Notes under the pieces: generated by a model
The model's input: the letters and a program-made list of their open reading frames with translations, nothing else
Told to the model about the DNA's origin: nothing
The model's database searches: none
DNA from: an uncultured Collinsella sp.
Lineage (GTDB): Bacteria; Actinomycetota; Coriobacteriia; Coriobacteriales; Coriobacteriaceae
Direction of reading: 5' to 3'
Assembly: GCA_902470695.1 (NCBI GenBank)
Contig: CABRHH010000004.1
Span: 62,001 to 126,000 of the forward strand
DNA length: 64,000 nucleotides
Shown: piece after piece, positions 59,617 to 64,000 of the stretch
Layout of the letters: every line of letters starts with the position of its first letter
How positions within the stretch are numbered: the stretch's first letter is position 1
Position numbers and translations under genes: made by a program

Positions 59617-61098
59617 ATGGCAAATCAGGTAAGGGACCTGCGCAGCGCGATTGAGCTGCTGCGCGAACTCGACGGCCAGCTGATCGAGACGGATGTTGAG
59701 GTCGATCCCATGGCCGAGCTGTCCGGCGTGTATCGGCATGTGGGCGCCGGCGGCACCGTGGCCCGTCCCACCAAGGAGGGCCCGGCGATGATCTTCAACA
59801 ACGTGAAGGGCCACCCGGACGCGCGCGTTGTGATCGGCCTGTTGGCCAGCCGCCGTCGCGTGGGCAAGCTACTTGATTGCGAGTCCGAGCGCCTGGGTTT
59901 CCTGCTGAACGAGGCTGTGGCGCAACCCGTTCCACCCGAGCCGTTGCCCGCAGACGCTCCGGTACCGTGCCAGGAGGTCGTCCACATGGCGAGCGACACG
60001 GACTTCGATGTGCGCCGCTTGGTGCCCGCGCCCACAAACACCGAGGAAGACGCCGGCCCCTACATCACCATGGGCATGTGCTACGCCCACGATGTGGAAA
60101 CCGGCGAGCATGACGTGACCATTCACCGCCTCTGCCTGCAGGGACCCGACACCATCTCGATGTTCTTCACTCCCGGCGCGCGCCATCTGGGCGCATTCCG
60201 CGAGAAGGCCGAGGCGCTCGGCAAGCCCTTGCCCATCTCGATCTCCATCGGCGTGGACCCCGCTATCGAAATCGGCGCCTGTTTCGAGCCGCCCACCACG
60301 CCGATCGGTTATGACGAGCTCGCGGTTGCCGGCGCCATCCGCAAGGAGCCGGTGCGTTTGGCCCGCTGCAAGACCATCGACGAGTACTGCATCGCCAACG
60401 CGGAGTACGTGATCGAGGGCGAGCTGCTGCCGAATACCTATGTTGAGGAGGACCAGAACACGGGGACCGGCAAGGCCATGCCCGAGTTCCCCGGCTACAC
60501 CGGCGTGGCGCCCAAGCAGGTGCCGGTGATCAGGGTGAAGTGCGTCACCACGCGGAAGAATCCCATCATGCAGACGGTGATCGGTCCGTCGGAGGAGCAT
60601 GTGTCCATGGCGGGCATCCCCACCGAGGCGTCGATTCTGTCCATGGTGAACCGCGCCATGCCCGGCCGCGTGCAGAACGTGTACGCGGCCACGCCGGGCG
60701 GCGGCAAGTTCATGGCCGTGATCCAGTTCAAAAAGACGGTGCCGTCCGACGAGGGGCGCCAGCGCCAGGCCGCGCTGCTGGCGTTCTCGGCGTTCCCCGA
60801 GCTCAAGCACGTGTTCCTGGTGGACGAGGATGTAGACCCGTTCGACATGAACGACGTGGTGTGGGCCATGAACACGCGCTTCCAGGCCGATCACGACCTG
60901 ATCGAGATCCCCGGCGTGCGGTGCCATCCGCTCGACCCGTCCAACGACCCCACCTGCGATCCGTCCATCCGGGATCATGGTATCGCCTGCAAGGCAATCT
61001 TTGACTGCACGGTGCCGTTCGACCAGAAGCATCGCTTCCACCGTTCGAAGTTCAAGGACGTGGATGCGGCGAAATGGGTGCCCGGGTTCATGAACTAA
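59617..61098 (+). CDS. UbiD-family prenyl-FMN-dependent decarboxylase
   Basis: A 493-residue UbiD/LpdC-type decarboxylase. Recognisable parts: RDLRSAIELLRELDGQLIE at the start, TMGMCYAHDVETGEHDVTIHRL, PISISIGVDPAIEIGACFEP, EYVIEGELLP and the C-terminal RFHRSKFKD. The presence of LpdD-like and UbiX partners suggests a phenolic acid substrate such as gallate or a hydroxybenzoate; the exact substrate is inference. ATG 59617 has AAGGGAGCAGAT upstream; ATG 59599 is an alternative. Cytoplasmic. Confidence 0.92.
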   Translation: MANQVRDLRSAIELLRELDGQLIETDVEVDPMAELSGVYRHVGAGGTVARPTKEGPAMIFNNVKGHPDARVVIGLLASRRRVGKLLDCESERLGFLLNEAVAQPVPPEPLPADAPVPCQEVVHMASDTDFDVRRLVPAPTNTEEDAGPYITMGMCYAHDVETGEHDVTIHRLCLQGPDTISMFFTPGARHLGAFREKAEALGKPLPISISIGVDPAIEIGACFEPPTTPIGYDELAVAGAIRKEPVRLARCKTIDEYCIANAEYVIEGELLPNTYVEEDQNTGTGKAMPEFPGYTGVAPKQVPVIRVKCVTTRKNPIMQTVIGPSEEHVSMAGIPTEASILSMVNRAMPGRVQNVYAATPGGGKFMAVIQFKKTVPSDEGRQRQAALLAFSAFPELKHVFLVDEDVDPFDMNDVVWAMNTRFQADHDLIEIPGVRCHPLDPSNDPTCDPSIRDHGIACKAIFDCTVPFDQKHRFHRSKFKDVDAAKWVPGFMN

Positions 61099-61275
61099 CG
61101 GCTGCTGCGTTTTCGCCGAGTCCGGCCAGGCGCTGGGCCGAACCCGACCCGGCCCAGTTGCCGTCAGCGTGCTGCCGGGCTCCGGTGCCGCATCTTGCGG
61201 CAATCCCGTTCAAAGGCCGCTTGCGCGCGAGAGGCGCATGCGGCCCGTTTTCCTTCGACTAGAAAGTAGGCGAGC

Positions 61276-62022
61276 ATGCCCGCGTATTTCCCCTCCGGTA
61301 TCCTCATCAACGTCTCGGCCGTGGTGCTGGGCGGCCTGTTCGGCGCTGTGCTGGGCCCGCGGCTGCCGCGCGACCTGCGCGACACGCTGAACCTCATCTT
61401 CGGCGCCTGCTCCATGACCATGGGCATCTCCTATATCGTCAAGCTGCAGACCCTGCCAGCGCTCATGCTGGCGGTGATCGTGGGCACGGCGGTCGGTCAT
61501 TTGGTACGGCTCGAGGGCGGGATCTCGCATGTGGCCGCCCGCCTGCAGGGGCCGGTGGCGGCGCTGGTGAAGTCTGAGCCGTCGGGCGATATGTCCGAAG
61601 ACGAGTGGATGAGCCGCTACATCGCCGCGGTCGTGCTGTTCTGCGCTTCGGGCACCGGTATCTTCGGCGCGCTGCAGTCGGGCTTGAACGGCGACCAGTC
61701 CATCCTGATTTCGAAGGCCATCCTCGACTTCTTCACCGCCGCGATCTTTGCGGCTGAGCTTGGGTTCATGACGCCGCTGGTCGGCGTGCCGCAGCTGGTG
61801 GTCATGATGGTGCTGTTTGTGCTGGCGGGTGTGATCATGCCGCTCACCAACGACGTGATGATGGGCGATTTCCGCGCCTGCGGCGGCGTGCTCATGCTGT
61901 GCACGGGCTTTCGCATCTGCGGCATCAAGAGCTTTCCGATTGCCAACATGCTGCCGGCGATGGTGCTCATCATGCCGTTGAGCTGGCTGTTCTCGGCGTG
62001 CATTCTGCCGGCGATCGGCTAG
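61276..62022 (+). CDS. DUF554 family membrane protein
   Basis: A 248-residue protein with about seven hydrophobic helices and the family start FPSGILINVSAVVLGGLFGAVLG, then FGACSMTMGISYIVKLQTLP. Function in the family is unknown; a transporter is plausible given its place between the decarboxylase and UbiX. It lies 178 bp after the ubiD gene and 9 bp before ubiX. Confidence 0.85.
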   Translation: MPAYFPSGILINVSAVVLGGLFGAVLGPRLPRDLRDTLNLIFGACSMTMGISYIVKLQTLPALMLAVIVGTAVGHLVRLEGGISHVAARLQGPVAALVKSEPSGDMSEDEWMSRYIAAVVLFCASGTGIFGALQSGLNGDQSILISKAILDFFTAAIFAAELGFMTPLVGVPQLVVMMVLFVLAGVIMPLTNDVMMGDFRACGGVLMLCTGFRICGIKSFPIANMLPAMVLIMPLSWLFSACILPAIG

Positions 62023-62031
62023 GGGCGCCCT

Positions 62032-62613
62032 ATGGAACAGGAAGAAGGAGCGCGGAGTCCACGCATTGTTGTGGGCGTCTCGGGGGCATCAGGTGCGGCG
62101 CTCGGCTTGGCGTGCCTCGACCGTTTGCGCACGGCGGGTGCGGAAAGCCACCTGGTGTTCACGCGCGGCGCTGAACTCACCATCGAGCAGGAGCTGGGCA
62201 TGGATGCGCGGTTGTTCGCGCGCCACGCCGACGTGGTGTACGACAGCCGCAACATCGGGGCCGCCATCGCGAGCGGCACGTATCCGGTGGACGGCATGAT
62301 CGTGGCGCCGTGCTCGATGAAAACGCTCGCGGGCATCGCCAACGGGTACTCGGACAACCTGCTGCTGCGCGCCGCCGACGTGCAGATGAAGGAGCAGCGC
62401 CGCCTGGTCCTCATGGTGCGCGAAACCCCGCTGTCGGCCATCCACGCCGAGAACATGGCCCGCGTGGCCCGCGTGCCGGGTGTGATGCTCATGCCTCCGC
62501 TGTTGACGTTCTACAACGAACCGCAAACGATTGAGGATATGGTGCATCATATTGCCTGCAAGGCCCTCTCGGCGTTCGGCATCGAATGTGAGGGGTATCG
62601 CCGCTGGTCGTAA
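62032..62613 (+). CDS. ubiX: Flavin prenyltransferase UbiX
   Basis: A 193-residue flavoprotein: VVGVSGASGAALGLACLD near the start, YDSRNIGAAIASGTYPVDGMIVAPCSMKTLAGIANGYSDNLLLRAADV, and VRETPLSAIHAENMARV. It prenylates FMN to supply the cofactor of UbiD enzymes, so it should serve the decarboxylase just upstream. ATG 62032 follows GGGGCGCCCT, a poor ribosome binding site; translational coupling with the DUF554 gene is likely. Confidence 0.93.
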   Translation: MEQEEGARSPRIVVGVSGASGAALGLACLDRLRTAGAESHLVFTRGAELTIEQELGMDARLFARHADVVYDSRNIGAAIASGTYPVDGMIVAPCSMKTLAGIANGYSDNLLLRAADVQMKEQRRLVLMVRETPLSAIHAENMARVARVPGVMLMPPLLTFYNEPQTIEDMVHHIACKALSAFGIECEGYRRWS

Positions 62614-62805
62614 GGGGCGCGGTGCCGGCATAGATCGGTATGTCCCGTGTCTCCATCGCCCTGCCGTGCATGCGGGGCGATGCCGAAGCGGCTGCGTTTT
62701 CAGAGCCCGTTCGGCGCATTGGCGTCGGGCGGGCTTTCTTCTGGAGTGGTCCGCTCGGGCGTCTGGATGAACCTGTCTCAAGCAAGGGGTTATCCGACTC
62801 CTTGG

Positions 62806-63020
62806 GTGGGCCCGCCGCGGACGGCGCTTGCAGCCAGGCGAGCGGATGAACCTGCAGCGAGCGATGCTAACAGCCAGGCGGGCGGATGAGCCTGCGGCGG
62901 ACGGCGCTTGAAACCGGACAGGCGGGTGAACTTGCCACGGACGGCGCTTGCAGCTAGGCCGGTAGATGAGTCGGCAGGAAATGACGCTTGCAATCAGGCG
63001 AGCGGGCGAATCAACAGGAA
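62806..63020. repeat. Five-unit 40-bp tandem repeat upstream of the MerR gene
   Basis: Units start at 62806, 62846, 62886, 62926 and 62966, with a partial sixth at 63006; each is 40 bp and about 70 percent alike. Shared blocks are GATGARCCTGC, GGACGGCGCTTG and CAGGCGRGCGG. The regular 40-bp step (roughly four helical turns) and the position 100-300 bp before the regulator start are notable. Confidence 0.8.
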
Positions 63021-63127
63021 GGCCTGTGGTTTCCAACCCCGTGCCCCTGTGGCAGAATTCGGCCATATGCATCGTGTCGCCTCGATACGATGGGCTCGCA
63101 CTTCAACGCATGAGATGGAGGGCTGCC

Positions 63128-63964
63128 GTGACCGAGCTGTATACGGTTAGCGAGATGGCGCACCTGTTCGGGCTGTCGCGTCAGACGCTCATCTACTACG
63201 ACCGCATCGGGCTGTTCAAGCCGGCGCAGGTAAACGAAGAGGGATACCGGTTCTACGCGCCCACGCAGATTCCGCTGCTGCGCCTGATTTGCCTGCTGCG
63301 CGACATGGGCGTTGAGCTCAAGGAGATCGAGCACGTGCTGGTTACGCCCGACCCGGCGCGCATCGCCGCGTGTCTCACCGAGCAGCTCGATGCTCTCGAT
63401 GTCCAAATCTCCCGCTTGCGTGCGCGCCGTTCGAACGTGGTGGAGCGCCTGGACTTCTATCGCGAGGCGGAGCGATGGAAAGCCGACCTGGGTTGCCCGA
63501 AGCTGGTCCACTATCCCGAACGCTTTGTGGCGATCGAGCCGTTTCCCGCGGGCGCGGAGGTCGACCGCGGCGTGCTGCACCTCACGCTCATGCGCATCCT
63601 GACGCGGCTGCGTGAGCAGGCCGACGGCGCCCCGGTGCGCGGGTGGGGAACGATGCTGCGGCAGGAGGCGTTGAGGAGCCCCAATCCGCTTGCGGGCGGC
63701 GGTCCGTTCGTGGTGGTGCCCGCCGGCATCGATCCGGCGCAGCTCACGGGCGTGCGCGTGCTGCCCGAGGGGATCTACCTGTGTGCGAGTCGGTGGGGGA
63801 TGCCGTATGACTTCTCAGGCATGCGCGGGCTGGTGCGGTTTATGGATGATCGCGGCTTACGCGCCTGCGGCGACGCGTTCGATTTCTGTCTGATGGACAC
63901 GACCTGCTACGACGAGGTGCATCGCGAGGACTTCTGCTGCCTGCAGATTCCGGTTGAGGTGTAA
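63128..63964 (+). CDS. MerR-family regulator with GyrI/BmrR-like effector domain
   Basis: A 278-residue protein from GTG 63128, which has GGAGGGCTGCC upstream. The N-terminus is a MerR winged helix (YTVSEMAHLFGLSRQTLIYYDRIGLF, then LRDMGVELKEIEHVL), followed by a long coiled helix (residues 85-120) and a C-terminal domain of about 150 residues resembling GyrI/BmrR ligand-binding folds. It lies 515 bp downstream of ubiX on the same strand and may sense a phenolic compound and control the decarboxylase genes; that is inference. Confidence 0.88.
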   Translation: MTELYTVSEMAHLFGLSRQTLIYYDRIGLFKPAQVNEEGYRFYAPTQIPLLRLICLLRDMGVELKEIEHVLVTPDPARIAACLTEQLDALDVQISRLRARRSNVVERLDFYREAERWKADLGCPKLVHYPERFVAIEPFPAGAEVDRGVLHLTLMRILTRLREQADGAPVRGWGTMLRQEALRSPNPLAGGGPFVVVPAGIDPAQLTGVRVLPEGIYLCASRWGMPYDFSGMRGLVRFMDDRGLRACGDAFDFCLMDTTCYDEVHREDFCCLQIPVEV

Positions 63965-64000
63965 GGGGCCGGCTGCTCGTGTGCGGTTGGGGCCGCTGTT

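Noticed and set aside
62806..63020. CRISPR array
   Set aside because: The 40-bp units are contiguous and degenerate with no spacers between them.
62089..63072. A 327-codon antisense frame running through ubiX and the 40-bp repeats
   Set aside because: Its repetitive Arg/Pro-rich part is merely the tandem repeat read in one frame, and the rest overlaps ubiX.

Overview
The window looks like chromosome of a Coriobacteriia gut actinobacterium, most likely Collinsella or a close relative. This rests on high GC with GC-rich third codon positions, the order rpmH-rnpA-yidD-yidC-jag-rsmG-parA-parB with parS sites, a UbiD/UbiX/LpdD decarboxylase set, and a CnaB-type pilin with a sortase. Genus-level assignment is inference. 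There are three tRNA genes, no rRNA and no CRISPR array.

Layout. 0-1.3 kb: a GHKL ATPase-like gene running off the left edge. 1.4-1.56 kb: an origin-like region with DnaA-box-like motifs. 1.7-7.2 kb: the origin-proximal ribosomal protein/RNase P/membrane insertase/partition block, with three parS palindromes at 4.7 and 5.2 kb. 7.3-18.6 kb: rlmN, ddl, a DinG-type exonuclease-helicase, a fused double-WYL regulator carrying three in-frame repeat insertions, an M28 peptidase with a huge acidic insert, and a glutaredoxin. 18.6-23.6 kb: a class B-like sortase and a 1404-residue multi-CnaB pilin or adhesin. 24-25.2 kb: an OhrR-type regulator and glutathione peroxidase with an OhrR-like operator.

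Accessory regions. 26.1-30.5 kb is the most novel part: a candidate radical-SAM RiPP system on AT-richer DNA. It has a cysteine-free Ala/Val-rich precursor with a YxxPxV leader, a radical SAM enzyme whose SPASM-like tail has lost its cysteines, a PqqD-like (RRE) fusion protein, and a divergent small membrane protein with an ABC exporter. 30.8-31.9 kb: a Fic protein behind a 36-bp palindrome. 34.8-38.9 kb: a six-gene operon with a small secreted protein, two anchored extracytoplasmic proteins and an ABC-2-like transporter. 46.9-49.0 kb: an AlbA_2/HATPase regulator gene flanked on both sides by phased 11-bp repeat arrays.

Core regions on the right. 33.0-34.4 kb purB; 43.0-46.8 kb rpsF-ssb-rpsR-rplI and dnaB; 49.2-52.6 kb purA, purD and a Nudix ADP-ribose pyrophosphatase; 52.9-58.0 kb an ABC exporter and membrane or tRNA-editing-like proteins; 58.3-64.0 kb a prenyl-FMN decarboxylase locus (LpdD-like, UbiD, DUF554, UbiX) with a MerR-family regulator. 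Several dispersed or tandem repeat families, including a GGGGACGGGGTC element, lie between genes and in one case inside a gene.
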